Assembly (NCBI GenBank): GCA_001600055.1
Contig: BCIV01000015.1
Coordinates: forward strand, 372,001-436,000
Reading direction: 5' to 3'
Source of the DNA: Filobasidium wieringae
Lineage: Eukaryota > Basidiomycota > Tremellomycetes > Filobasidiales > Filobasidiaceae
DNA: 64,000 bases
This document shows positions 1-15,200 of this stretch, one piece after another. Below the pieces are notes generated by a model. That model worked only from the letters and a program-made list of their open reading frames with translations. It searched no databases and was not told the DNA's origin. The translations under genes were made by a program, and so were the position numbers. Position 1 is the stretch's first letter. Each line of letters opens with the position of its first letter.

Positions 1-370
1 GCGACAAGGGGCGCTGGGGTCTTGGGGCTGAGCATGCTACCTAATGTCTATGTGTGGATCAACTTAGCAGCTGGCAAGAGAAATGGGGGAACATGTCGCT
101 GTAACTGCACGATTATATATACGCATGATGCCGAGGTTGGGTGGCGTTGATGAAGCACGCTTCAGAAACGTGGTAGTAAATGCTTCCGTCTCCCAAAGCA
201 GTCTGTGCGACCATCCTTGGTCGACGATTAAACATGGCAGCGACGAAGGCGAACCTTGAGAAAACGGCGGTACAGTGGAAGGACGAACAAAGCCGCATAT
301 CAGAGTCGTTACAAGGATCAGGCTGATTACAACGAAGATCGTTACTCTATAACACGCGCGATCGCACAGC
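1..370. other. window edge, no gene recognised
   Basis: This is the stretch downstream of the DDX41 stop codon. Short open frames exist on both strands, but none has a recognisable domain, splice pattern or fungal coding composition. It probably holds the DDX41 3' UTR and the flank of a gene outside the window. Confidence 0.4.
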
Positions 371-3126
<2,756 letters not shown>

Positions 3127-3433
3127 GATTGAGTGTAACAGATGTTCTGGAGTCGTGAGTGAATGAGTGAACTGGCAAGGATCACAGTAACGTTCGAGTC
3201 GAGTGAACCTGAATGAACTTGCCTCGACTGGTACTTGCGCTTACCAATGGTGGAGGTCGACATTGCGCTTCTTCCCAACAGCCGGATGTAATATACTTCC
3301 GAAGGTCGGTCGAACACCGGACCGGTACAACATTCCTCCATGAGAGCGACTTGAACGTTCATCAAAACTCGTCAGCATAATCGTACTTTCTCAACTTGTT
3401 CGCCTCCTGACCACTCATACAAGCACAAGCATC
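3127..3433. promoter_or_regulatory. divergent promoter, DDX41 / VOC gene
   Basis: A 307 bp spacer between two head-to-head start codons, so it should carry both promoters. I see no clear TATA box or known factor site. Confidence 0.5.
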
Positions 3434-3993
3434 ATGACTTCTCTCATCTCCGGAATCGCTCATGTCAACCTCACAGTCCCCGAAGGAAGTCTACATCTCG
3501 CCGACCGATTCTATCGAGACACACTCGGCCTGGTCAAAGTAGAAGTTCCCAAAGCTCAACAGAACTCTTTAGCCTGGTGAGCCTCGTTTCCAGGATCTAG
3601 AGACTGACTTCCTACTCAACATCTGCATATACGCTCACGAAAGGTTCAACATGCCGAACGGACAACAAATCCATATCTCTCACCCGAACAACGCCTCCGA
3701 GCTTCTCCCTTCTACTTCTCGTCAACACCCATGTTTCCATATCTCAACCGCTGAGAACCTTCTCGAACTACAGAAGAGGATCTACGAGCATCACAGAAGA
3801 GGCGGGGAAGGGGCTCCAGCCGGAGCAGACCAACCTGGGGCGGAGAACAGTGGTACGTCCGTTCTTACCTACTGACGATTGAACGAACGGGAAGCTGAGA
3901 TGAACGGGGTGCGTAGGTGCTAAAGGGGACGAATATCCTACTCGTTTCTTCGCCCGGGATTATGCCAATAACAGACTCGAATTCAGCTTGTAA
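3434..3993 (+). CDS. VOC-superfamily (glyoxalase-fold) protein
   Basis: Small vicinal-oxygen-chelate fold protein. Three exons join cleanly in frame: 3434-3576, 3644-3852 and 3917-3993, giving 142 aa. The first exon has the typical start of these proteins (ISGIAHVNLTVPEG, then ADRFYRDTLGL). The middle exon has HISHP and HPCFHIS, which supply possible metal-ligand histidines. The last exon ends with the standard VOC finish (FFARDYANNRLEFSL), including a candidate metal-binding Glu in the final strand. Members include glyoxalase I, dioxygenases and resistance proteins, and the substrate cannot be told from sequence. A dispersed repeat begins about 120 bp downstream. Confidence 0.85.
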
Positions 3994-4109
3994 TAGTACT
4001 CGAGAACGTAAAGACTCACGTGAACTGCCTATTATTATGTAAAATACTCGTCGTACGGTTTCAAACAAGTACTCATCGCTTATGTCGAAGCGTTACAAGC
4101 CCTCCAGCG

Positions 4110-4692
4110 GGTGAAGCCGGACGTTTGGGCGAATATCCCCTCCCACCCTCAGACACCTGAAGACACTTTGAAGGAGGGTTGTCAACCTCTTGATGCCAAA
4201 ACCTGGAATTTCATTGTCAACCACATCCTGTTTTGTGTAAAAATGGAGGTGGAGGTAGTGACCCAAGGTGTCGTTCCATCTCAAGGGGAAGGGGATGTTC
4301 TGTGGTCACCGCACGGGAGTATGTTGAATCGCTCTAGAACCACATCTAGCGCAACACAGGCATCAGTGTTCCCACTGCCACCAGACAAAGTGTGATGGCG
4401 TATGTGGAGACGTATCAAGGAATTCAACAAGGAAACAGTTCCTATATTGAAAGGTACTCCTGATTTCACAATGATCAATAGGATTTGGGAATTATGGTAC
4501 AAAATGTAGAGGTGGAGGTAGTCAAAAGATCATTCTTCAACTTGCCAAAGTAGGATGGCGTATATGGAGACTACTTTGGTCAAGGAATCCAACATGGAGA
4601 CGGTTCCCACATTGAAGGATACTCCTGATTTCACCATGATCAACCGGATTCAAGAATCTTTCTTTGGCCAGGATGAATGAGCACACAGTATA
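4110..4692 (+). repeat. dispersed repeat, copy A (with internal duplication)
   Basis: This segment matches the reverse complement of about 32640-33060. Over the best-aligned 228 bases the copies differ at about 17 positions, 14 of them transitions. Copy A carries an extra internal unit: 4385-4495 and 4548-4655 are diverged direct repeats (shared blocks include ggatggcgta-like starts and actcctgatttcac). Copy B lacks the second unit and passes directly to the shared end (ggccaggat.aatgagcacacag). The open frame of about 70 codons common to both copies has mostly amino-acid-changing differences, so it is probably not under protein selection. No terminal inverted repeats or transposase are visible, so the parent element is unknown. 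Confidence 0.85.
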
Positions 4693-4985
4693 GGTCGGGC
4701 ATGAGGACACATTAGATATAAGATGGGATATTGGACTAATCACACTACATCAGGCGATATTCATTTTTCGCCACACGTAAGATGGAAACCTGATTTATGG
4801 TGTTCAGTTTTCGTGAGGAACGGTGTGCTTGGGTGTAACGATCTTTCGTCAAAGCACGATTCGAACAACGTTTCAGAGCGCTTCGTGACCAGTATCTTAT
4901 TGTACCGTCAAGAATCAAGCGTCTCGTGCTCATGACGATAGGATATATCGAAAATATGCAATTCATACACCGTTCCACCTTCTAC

Positions 4986-6371
4986 CTAACCCCCAAACTT
5001 CTTCCCAAACCACCCCCCGATGACTCCCAATGCCCCNCCCGCCTCCTCCCTCCTCTTCTCATCCTCCATCTTCCTCATCCTCGCCCGCCTAGAACGTTCC
5101 GCCGCCCTCGCCTGTTTCTCCTCCAGCCCGATCAGAGAACGGGGGATCCGAGCGGAATTAGGAGTGCGGTCTGGGCTTGAGCTTGTGGGAGGAGGGAGGT
5201 TGGAGGAGAGGATGAGACGGGCTAGACGGGTTTGCTTTGTTTCTTGAGGTAATTTTGACGTGGATGGGCTGGGTGGGGTAGTCGCAGTCGGGCCTTGAGA
5301 TTGGCCCGAAGGTAGAGTGGTGGTAGAGGTAGAAGCAGGAGTAGTGGGTTTAGGAGAGACCCGAACCTGAGGCGGAGTCGAGGTACCATCACCACGAGTG
5401 ACCGAATCTCCCCTGACCTCCTGCATCTTCCCCTCCATCTCCCTCACCTCCCTCTCCTCCCTGACCCGTCTCTCCTCCGCATCTCTCCCCTTTTCCTCCC
5501 TCTTCCTCAATTCCTCCATCCTCGCCCGATACGGTTCCTGGAAGATCGCCGACAATTCCTCAAACCCGCCGTAGAAACCTTTGAAACCCGCTCCAAGGGT
5601 GGAAAGGATCTGATCTTCCTGCGATTTCATTTCTTCCAAAGTAACTCGTTCCGAAATTGATCGAGGAGATTCCGCAAATGATGCGTCGGGAGGTCCGAAC
5701 CGAGCATTCGTTCGTCGACCGTTTGAAGGGGATGGGGCGTTGATGAACCCCGATTTCGGATCCATCAGATTCATCGCTCTTCCCATCGTGACCTTGGCAT
5801 TGAAAGTCTCGCCAACCGTCCCTTGACCTTTGCCCGATGCGGTGTTGCTCAGGGCGGATTGGACAGTGGCAAGGGAGGGACCGTAGTGTTCCATCTTGGG
5901 GCTTGTGGATAGGTCCGGGGTAGGGATGGAGAGGAGAAGAGGGCTGGGGAAAGTGACGGGGTTCAATACGGTCAGGCGGAGAGAAGGACGAGCTTGTTGC
6001 GTATCCCAGTGCTACAAATATCAATGTCGTATCAGCTAACCACACATAAGCCGGATGTCTGTGACTGAAAGAGGAAGACGACTTGCGCGATGCTGTTGGA
6101 TATCCACCACCCTCCCGCATTTCCTCTCGACCGCCTTGCATACAGCCAGCGTATGAGCTAAAGTCAGATGACTCAAGTTGGTTTGAACTTCGAGGACGTT
6201 TGTACCTTTTGTAGGGTAGACGCTGGGGGAGGGGATTTGGATCTCGGGGGTCGAGTCGAGATCATCGTACGCCGAGGAAGAAGGGGTCGAGGTCGGGGTC
6301 GGGGCTGTAGAGAGGGAACGAGCTAGATGTCGACGAGACGAGACGATTGAGGATTGCAATGAGCGTTTCAT
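4986..6371 (-). CDS. uncharacterised mitochondrially targeted protein
   Basis: I do not recognise this gene. Two exons, 6087-6371 and 4986-6011, give about 436 aa. The N-terminus (MKRSLQSSIVSSRRHLARS) is basic and Ser-rich without acidic residues, like a mitochondrial presequence. A conserved-looking block spans the junction (CKAVERKCGRVVDIQQHR, then HWDTQQARPSLRL). The middle is a charged E/R coiled coil (about residues 225-270), followed by a Ser/Thr/Pro linker and a second basic helix. It ends in a Gly-Trp-Phe-Gly-Lys motif. The only workable junction uses a GC donor (gcaagt at 6086-6081) and a TAG acceptor, joining phase 0 to phase 0. The undetermined base at 5037 leaves one residue near the C-terminus unresolved. 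Confidence 0.7.
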
Positions 6372-6787
6372 GGTTTCAGTTAAACCGTTTTGTTGTTTCA
6401 GGATCGTCGAATCGTTTGAAACTCGCAGAAGTCGAGATCTCGAACTTTGAACTTTGAACTTGAGTGAGTTTCCATTTTGCGTACGTAATCACGATTCAAC
6501 GCTGCAACTGCGGATCCGAAACGTTTCGTAATCATGTTCAAACTCATTCTCAAGCAGTTCGAATATGGTTAATCAGCTCAAACAGAGCTGCCATTTGCTT
6601 ATCTTCTTGTCGACTCACCGTTCATCTGCAAGGCTTCTCTACAATAGCAATCGCAAGGTAGCTACCACGTCTACCATTGTTGACATCCCAAGTGGTTAGC
6701 AGGCAAACCAACAACTCGATCGCTCAGTATAATCAAGCATTAACTTACCTTCAGTCGGACAACTACCAGTCGACCAACTACTAAACC
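6372..6787. promoter_or_regulatory. divergent promoter, 4986-6371 gene / CUL1
   Basis: A 416 bp spacer between head-to-head genes. It contains pyrimidine-rich stretches and short repeats of cgaactttgaactttgaac near 6438. No coding sequence is recognised. Confidence 0.45.
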
Positions 6788-9700
6788 ATGTCGACCGAAC
6801 CAGCAGAGCCTGCAAAGGGTCCTCCCAGGTTAGATCACTCTCCCTCTCTTGTAGCTTGACCTCATTTTGAGGAATGCGACTGACCTTTCGCCTCTGTTGT
6901 TATATGCTATGTGCGTTACGGGCGATTAGTAATGCTTCTCTAGAAGTAAGTCATTCTCTTCCACCTCACCTTCAATCCTTTCTGATCCACTTCATCGTCT
7001 CTTCCTCCTCCAAATCGTTCTCTACCTCCTTCCCTTCTCCTCTCCCCTCGTCTCAACCACACCTGACAGGTCTCATGGCAATTCCTCAAATCCGGTATAG
7101 ACCGTATAATGGTTCGCTTAGAGAACGGGCTCTCGTACCACTACTACATGCTCCTCTATACCGCATGTTACAATTACTGTATCTCCAACAAACATAACGA
7201 AGCAATGGGATACGGGGTCAGCAGTGGGCTCGGAGGTGGGGGGACCGTTAAAGGTGAGAGAGAGTCCATCCCGGATAGGGTCAGGAAGGAAGAACGAACG
7301 ACTGATTCTAGCTTGATTGTGCGGGATAGCTGGAGCTCATTTGATGGGTAGCGATCTGTATAACAAATTGACGGATTACCTTAAATCTCATCTCATCTCT
7401 CTCCGAGCCGTACGTTCTCTGTCCTCCACTTGCCCCCTCCCTCTTAATCTTACCTCCGCTCCCTACCCTGCATCCTTGATATCCTCCGCTCGCCACCCGT
7501 AGGAATCAGACCAACTCTCCGACTTAGCGCTCCTTCAGTTTTATACACGGGAATGGACTCGGTACACCACCGGAGCCATCTATGTCAACAGGTTGTTCGC
7601 TTATCTTAATCGACATTGGGTAAAGAGGGAGAAGGATGAAGGTCGGAAGGGGATTTATCAAGTCTATACGGTAAGTCCTGCTTGTTGCGTTACGGGATGA
7701 AATACGGAAAGGGAATTGACTTGCGGATCTCGCTCGTATCTAGTTGGCTTTGGTTCAGTGGAAAGAACATTTCTTCCTCGCCATGGCAAAGGATACGAAC
7801 AACCGGTTGATCAATGCGCTTTTGAAGCAGATTGAGAATCATCGGAATGGCGAGGAAGTGGATGGAGGGATGATCAAATCTGTCATCGATTCCATGGGTA
7901 CGTCTTCCCCCTCTTTTCTTTCTCCCGATGGAATCTTCACCGACCGGACCGTCCTATTTCGATTCCCCGTCATTCGCAGTCGCTCTAGGTTTAGAGGAAG
8001 AACAGCACTACGCAAACAAGGATAATAAGACCCATATCGAAGTTTATCGGGAATACTTCCAGAAACCTTTCTTATTAGCGACAGAAGCTTATTATCACCA
8101 GGAATCGGAACGATTCTTGACGACCAACAGTATTTCCGATTACCTCAAGTTGGCCGAGAAGAGGTTGGAGGAGGAGGAGAGGAGGGTGGATTTGTACATG
8201 AATACACAGACTAGGGAGCCGGTGGGTTCTGAAACTGGAGATGACAAGAGAAGAGAGAGCTGATAGGATTGAACTTTGGACGGGGTAGTTATTGAAACGA
8301 GCAGAGGCGGCCTTGGTCTCCAATCATCAGGCGAAGATGCAAGAGGAATTCGGATCGCTTTTGGATGCGGATCGTCAGGAAGGCAAGTCCGCTTTCTTTT
8401 ACGCCTGAGGAAAATGGGATCAGTCGGGATTGATCCCTTACACCTTTTTTAGATCTCGCCCGAATGTGGAAATTGTTATACCGAGTGGAAGGGCTTGGAC
8501 CGCTGAGAGAGACGTTCCAGGCTCATGTCGAGAAGAGCGGGGTGGAGTCTGTTGCACGAGCCAGTGCGGGGCTCATTGAGGAACCTGGCGCGGCGGAACA
8601 GAAATCCATGGTACGTTTTCGTTGAGGCGTGGTCTGCACTTGGTTCTGGAGCTGACACGGCTATGAATCGGGATGCGATAGGATCCAAAGGTTTATGTCA
8701 ATGCCTTGCTCGAGGTTTACAAGAAGAATTTGATAGTCGTGGAGAAACCGTTCGAGGGGGATACTGGTTTCCAAGCCGCTTTGGACAAGGTCAGCAGACT
8801 CTCCGGGTGTCTTTGTACGACTTCTTGAGCTGATGGTTCCACTCCACTACCCTTCAGGCTTGTGCTACTTATATCAACAACAACCCCGTAGGTACGGAGA
8901 CCAATAAATCCCCAGAACTGCTCGCGTTGTACGTCGACGGGCTGTTGAAAAAGTCGAACAAGGAGTCGGGCGACGAATCGATGGAAGAGGCTTTGAACGA
9001 TGCTGTAAGTTTCGATCAATTCGTACACTCGCTCGAAACGAACTGACCGTTTCGCATGTGAACTATAGATGAAGATGTTCGCCTACCTCAAGGAGAAGGA
9101 TATCTTCCAAAAGTTCTACACGAGACGGTTAGGAGAACGATTGTTGAGAGGGACGTCGGCTTCGGAAGAGGCAGAGGGAAGTATGATCTCCAAACTCAAG
9201 GATACCTGTGGTTTCGAATATACCGTCAAGTTGCAGAAAATGTTGACCGGTGAGTGCCACCTTCGTTCAGCTGCATTACTGGCACGGGCTCACTGATGGT
9301 CGATTCGGGACTTGTAGATATCAGCCTGAGTGCTGATCTCACTGAGAAGTTCAAGGAGAAGATGGCAGCTGATACGGATATCAAGAGTGAGCCACTCGCT
9401 CGCTCGACAGTCCCGATTTGAACTGACGGATGCATTCCAACTCGATAGTTGACTTCTCGATCATCGTGGGAGGATCCGTGAACTGGCCTTTGAAGCTTGA
9501 GGCGCCTACCGAGTTCCAAGTGCCGCGCGTATTACAACCCTTGTACGACAGATTTAAGGGATACTATAACAACAGTCATAGGTGAGCACTTTTGTCACGA
9601 ACGATTACAAGTACAGGATCTAACGTCGTTCTGGTCACTAGCGGTCGACAGCTTACCTGGATGTGGAGTTATTCCAAGAACGACATCCAACTGAGTTACA

Positions 9701-10446
9701 CCAAGCCAAAAGTGACCTTGACAACCAATGCGTATCAGACTGCTGTATTGATGCTGTTTAATGAGGAAGACAGCTTGACATCGGCAGATATTGAGGCCCG
9801 AACCAAAATGTCACCCGGAGTTGTCAAGCAGGTCCTGACGGTTTTGACCAAGGCGAAGGTTTTGCAGTTCGAAAAGGGGTCCTTCAGCGTTAATATGGGG
9901 TTCAAATCGAAAAAAGTGAGTTTACGTCCGACCACGATGTGTCGCGCAAAGTCTGAGCCTCTTTTCACACAGATCCGATTGAATATCAGTGGACCTATCA
10001 AGGCCGAACAAAAGAAGGACTCTGAAGAGGTAGTAAAAGCAGCTGAAGACGATAGGAAATACGTCTACCAGGCGACGATCGTTCGGTAAGTTTGAGTATG
10101 CCATGGTGCTTGACGGTCAGCTGATACTGCTCCGCTCTGCAGAATCATGAAATCTCGAAAGGTACGCGAGCGTACAATCTGACATTGAGCACGGCAATAG
10201 GCTAAAATCTCTCCTCCCCTAGACTATGAAACATCAACATCTCATCAACGAAGTATCTCAACTCGTCTCGAAGAGCTTCCCTCCAGCAGTCCCTCTGATC
10301 AAGAAGACGATCGAACACTTGGTCGATCAGGACTACTTGGAGCGAGCAGAAGGGGCCAACGACACCTAGTGAGTGGTGCTTGGAGCCTCCCAGTGATCGA
10401 GGCGATGCTGATGCTCCGTCCATTCCGCAGCAACTACCTCGCATAA
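6788..10446 (+). CDS. CUL1: cullin-1, SCF ubiquitin-ligase scaffold
   Basis: Scaffold of SCF E3 ligases: the N-terminal repeats bind Skp1/F-box adaptors and the C-terminal globular domain binds Rbx1. The gene is broken by many short introns. The first exon is [14 protein letters not shown]. The N-terminal cullin-repeat signature ([14 protein letters not shown]) is near 7140. The cullin homology domain follows, with [45 protein letters not shown] and [14 protein letters not shown]. The neddylation segment is IVRIMKSRKTMKHQHL, where the modified Lys is expected in IMK. The last codons are split by an intron and end in the family-typical YNYLA at 10444-10446. The sequence fits CUL1/Cdc53 better than CUL3 or CUL4, because it has the CUL1-type spacing before the winged-helix end. 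It converges on the proteasome gene (176 bp between stops). Confidence 0.93.
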
Positions 10447-10622
10447 GCCGTGCGTTTGCCCTTTTGCCCTATACGATGTATTTTCTTCTAGCTAGCCATT
10501 TACGACCATGTCCCGCCACTTATGACATGTATGACACGAGACTGAAAAAGGAACAGGTCGTCATTTCAGATGTCATTATCTCCCTAGATCAATATACAAA
10601 ACTCCGTCCAGCCAGTCATCAA

Positions 10623-11663
10623 CTATAGAGCAAGGTAGTCCTTGACTTCGGCCTCAGTTAACTTTCTAAATGTGGGAGGCACACGCTGACCGCTCTTCTC
10701 CTCCATCTGCTCGGCTGTAGGTACGGTCGCTATCCCGATCTCAATCGTCTTCTCCGTCATCTCTCCTTCGAAACCTTCTTTCAAGGTCAATAAAGCGGTG
10801 TGGATAGCGTCTTCGAGAGAGATATCATCGCTGTACCTAAAAAACGATGGCAAGGAAACACTGATCAGTCGCAGCATTTTGAGAGTAGTAGAGAAATCGT
10901 TTTGACTGACCTCTTCTCCAAGAATGTCTTCCCGTTACTCATGTTCTTGCCGATCGCACTCGCCTTCCAAGCCCAGTAACTGCCCGAAGGATCGATTTGG
11001 TATAACGACTGACCGCGGTGGTTGTCCCATCCTGCAACAAGTAGGGAGATTCCATATGGCCGTACTCCTCTGTAAGATCAATCGGTAAATCAATTTGTCG
11101 ACCCCTTGATAGGTAAGAAATTCTTTTACTGACCCGCTCTGAGTTGCCTTCTGCATAACTGCTGCAACGTCAGATACCAGTACCTTTACAGGAGGATACT
11201 CTCCGTAGACCTTCCAGTAACTCTGAGCGATCTTCCTGGCTTTGGCCACTAGGACTCGGTAGTCGGGTCCCATTCCAGCGTAGACGAATCCGATATTAGG
11301 ACAAATGATTGCAACCTTCTCGAGCGAAGAATCGTCGACTAGAGGAGAAGGGGCTTTCTTTTCCGTTGCAATGACTACACCATTCTTAGCTGATATCAGG
11401 GTACAAGTAAAATTGCTGAGCGGCCCGTGTCGAGTGATGAAATTGTGACGCAAGGAACACATACCTTTGATTCCTAAACTCGTCTGTCCACCAGATACTG
11501 CAGCTAAAGCGTGTTCGATCTGTACCAACTTTCCCGAAGGCGAGAAAGTAGTAAGAGAGAACCTATAGACTGTCTAGTGTAAGCTTCTGTTGGTCCAGGA
11601 CTGAACAATGTATTCAGAATGCGAGACGCACGAATAGGCACCACCACCTCCAGGAGCAGACAT
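10623..11663 (-). CDS. PRE8: 20S proteasome subunit alpha2
   Basis: Alpha-ring subunit of the 20S proteasome (Pre8/PSMA2), structural and not proteolytic. The ATG at 11661-11663 opens a 32-nt exon ([11 protein letters not shown]). A 69-nt intron (11563-11631) follows, and then the alpha-subunit signature ([25 protein letters not shown]). Further blocks are [44 protein letters not shown] and the [18 protein letters not shown] segment near the C-terminus. The protein ends KDYLAL. The order and the YGEYPP motif distinguish alpha2 from other alpha subunits. About five introns interrupt it. Confidence 0.93.
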
Positions 11664-12240
11664 ATCTATGAACGGTTCTTGGTTCCTTTTATGATTTGGA
11701 TATGGGAGAGTCTCTATCGACTTATACTAGCAGAATGAACGCTGCTCTTGAAAAGGGTTGTGTATCTGTATATCTGTATCTTACCTCCCCTCTGAAGTTA
11801 TTGCAGAATGAACGCTGATGAGTCCTTACAGGAGGTCGCTCGCTCGCGTCATCATGTCATGATCCGCGGTGCGCACCGCGACGACTGGCGTTTCAAGTTA
11901 GTGGAATACATAGGGGACTGAAGAAAAATAGGATGCGACTAGGGCAGTTGCTTTGAGTTTGAGTTTATGAACAAGGGTAGTATCTGCTATACTTTATACT
12001 GAAAGTCTGGGTGGGTGCGCCCAGAAGACATTTAGTCACATTATTCTGGATCTCGATCGGTAAACCCGCTTCCAGTCTGAGCCACATGGTATCCAATCAA
12101 TTTCCTGCAATCACGAAACTTTACTGCAGTCTTTACTTGGTTACTAGTAGAATTGGGCCAAACGCTAACAATTCATTCAGAATATGCAACGAATTTCATG
12201 CCTCGTCTCGGAGGAATTCAGATCAATCGTGCTGATCCTA
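11664..12240. promoter_or_regulatory. spacer upstream of PRE8 with repeats and palindrome
   Basis: A 577 bp spacer between the PRE8 start and the CysRS stop. It holds an exact 15-bp direct repeat (gcagaatgaacgctg at 11730-11744 and 11803-11817), a perfect 16-bp palindrome (cgcggtgcgcaccgcg at 11865-11880) and, just before it, atcatgtcatgat (11851-11863). These are candidates for PRE8 promoter elements. No gene is seen. Confidence 0.5.
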
Positions 12241-15200
12241 CTACAGCTCTCCCTCGACCTTGTCCCCGGTGCCAACTATCCTCTTCCACTCGTCATGCGC
12301 CTTCACCTGAGCGTCCCATTCCTTCTTCAACTTCTTAGACTTCCCTTTGGTAAGTTCTTCGCCCTTATCGTCCTTGATAGGCATCCCTGTGTCATCCCAA
12401 GCAGTATAAACGCCCTGTTCGACATTTGGCGGCCTAAACATTTCCATAGGCGAGATTTTGGCCTTCTCTAGCTTAGCCAGTCGCTTTTGTTCCTCGGCAG
12501 CTGCAGCTGCGGCTTTCCGAGCGATCTTGGCTTCGATTGCTGCCTTTTTCTCATCGCGTTGTCGGCGAAGATCCTCGGCGGGAGCGAGTTTGACCAACGC
12601 TTTCCCGTCTAGCATACCACCGTGAGGATGCAAGTGAGCGATTGTCAACATGAGCGCATTAATTTTGCTCACCTTCTGAATCGTCCAAAGCTACACCGAG
12701 GTCAACGAGCTCGTTGTCTCTCAGCCGGTCGCACAGCTCAAGGAAGTCTTTCCCGGTAGCGCCAGTTAGCGCCATCCGTCTAATCTCGTCTCGGAAGATC
12801 GACAAGGTCCGCAAATAAGGCATCAATACAGCCTCTCGCTGATCGAATCGCAAGACGTCAGCTCGTGTTCAACCAGCTTTCAAACAGCTACTTACGTCGA
12901 TAGCGGCATCCTCCTCCTCTCCAGCAGCAAGCGTCTCTCCCCAACCGATAGCTCCGTCTTGGTTCACTGCTTGCCCTTCACCCAGACCAAACATCTTCAG
13001 CATTCTCGTTACCCACTGTGCAACGGCTTTGACAGGGTCGATGTTTTTGGGTCTCGGTCGGCTCTGCAGGTATACATTCGTTGCGCTAACGATATCCGTC
13101 AAGACGTTGAGCGCTTCAGGAGTGTTGAACGAGTCACAAAGGGCTGCTCGGAAAGAATGTTGTGCCTTGTGCAGACTGAGTGTAGCGTGTATCAGCTATG
13201 ATTCGATCAGGACAAAGATTCGCGCCTTACTCATCGAGTAACCTCTTCTCGAGGTCCTCGTGATAGTGGTATCCGTCTGAGGGCGCTAAGCTGCTCTCAA
13301 AATCGGAAATCTTGGCTTTCACCTTCCGGAAGAAGTTCTACGGGGTTTGAAGGCGAAGAGGTAAGATGACGCACGTCTGGGACGTAGATATTGTACTGAC
13401 GTTGAAAGTCTCCTCAACATTCTCCATTCCTGTCCGAGTCCCATCAGTCAAATCCATCTTGGAGCTCCATACTTGCATCATGAAAGCCAATCGTAATTGG
13501 CGTGCTGTCCAAGTTCGTAATGCTTCCTGTGGCGATAGTATTTACTGTCAGTTCATGACCACAAATCAGGTTCTGCACGCTAGTATAGGCGACTTACTTC
13601 TACTGTAATGAAGTTTTTTAAAGACTTGCTCATCTTCGATCCCTGGATGTGTAGATGACCGGTATGTAAGAAATAGTTTACCCATTGCCTGCAATCATGA
13701 TGAGCCTACAAATAATGACTTAATTTAGCCCATGTTAACTATATTTGAGTTCCACGACGTAACACACCTCGGATTGAGCGATCTCGTTGTCGTGGTGAGG
13801 GAACGCCAAGTCTACACCTCCAGAGTGTATATCCATCTGTCGGCCCAACACCTCGCTGGCCATGACAGAACATTCGATATGCCATCCTGGTCGGCCGGCG
13901 CCCCAGGGTGATTCCCAGGTGGGCTCACCAGGCTTGCCAGACTTCCAAAGCGCAAAATCGGCTGCTGATCGCTTTGTTCGCCCGCTCGTCAAGGACCCTG
14001 AACGAGGCCATGTATCAGCCGCATGAGCCGAGAACGTACAGCTGATCGGATTTACCTTCACCCTCTTCCAACAACTCTCGGTTACCTTTACTCCAAGGTG
14101 CGAGCTTTGCATAAACATGCTCAAACTCAGGCTCGACCACCTTCTCCTTCCCCTTGCCACTCTTGGCCCCCTCAAAGGCAGATACATCGAACCAGACGTT
14201 TCCTTCTTGTTCATATGCATAACCATTCTCGATAATCTTCTGAACGAAACGGACGATCTCCGGAACGTATTCGGACACACGGGTGACGGTATCCGGCGAC
14301 AAAATTCGAAGCTTGCGCATATCGGAGTTGAAGGAGTCTTCCCAATGCGCAGCCAGAGAACGGAAAATCGCAGGATCAGTCACGGTATGTCCGTCCTGGA
14401 GAAATAAAGAGCCTCAGTAACTCAGGTAGAACGGGAGTTCCAACTCGCGCTGACCTTCTTGTCGAGCCACCAGGAGAGAACATCCTTCGCGGAATCGATG
14501 GCGGATTTCGAATCTTTGGCCCCGTCTAGCCCCTTTTTGGCGGATCGCTGATTCGATGGAACTTTCAGTACGGCTTTGAGACGGTATAATGTAAACCAAT
14601 TCACCAAGCTGCCCAATACCAATCCAAACTTCTCATCCGTCATCCTGATCCCTTTCCTCCAGACCTCGTCTTCCTGATCTCTCTTGATCAACCTGCTCAG
14701 CACGTCGGACTCCGATTCCCCATCTTTAGGCTTGTCAGCATCTGCCAACGACTTCAATAGCTTCGATTGGAAATAGGCGGAAAAGGCGGTTTGTATGTCG
14801 GATTTGAGGGATGATGAGAGCTCGGGGTTTTGAGAACGGTAGGCTTCTAGTAGATGCTGTTCTCTTGCTCGCACGATAATCTACACTCGGATGTCAGCTC
14901 ATCCGAAGAGCAAAGAAGTCGAAGATGTACTAACCTTGTCTTCGATATCAGTAACGTTCTGTACAAAGTTGACGTCGTAACCGAAATAATCCCGCAGAAC
15001 TCTTCGGACGATGTCTTGCGTCAAGTAGTTCCTGGCATGTCCCATATGAGCCGAATCGTAGACGGTAGGACCACAATTGTACCAGTCAACTTGACGGCCC
15101 TTGAGAGGTACAAATTCGTTCTATATGTGGTAGGACAGACGTTAGCAGGTCCACTAAGCGGATCCCAGGCAATCGCACATCACATGGTAAGTATGACTTA

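Noticed and set aside
4111..4395. Protein-coding gene in repeat copy A
   Set aside because: The frame is shared with copy B, but nearly all base differences change the amino acid, and no family match is visible, so protein selection is unlikely.
5560..6141. 193-codon alternative frame inside the 4986-6371 gene
   Set aside because: It is a shadow of the spliced gene, which has the presequence, coiled coil and consistent phase in the other frame.
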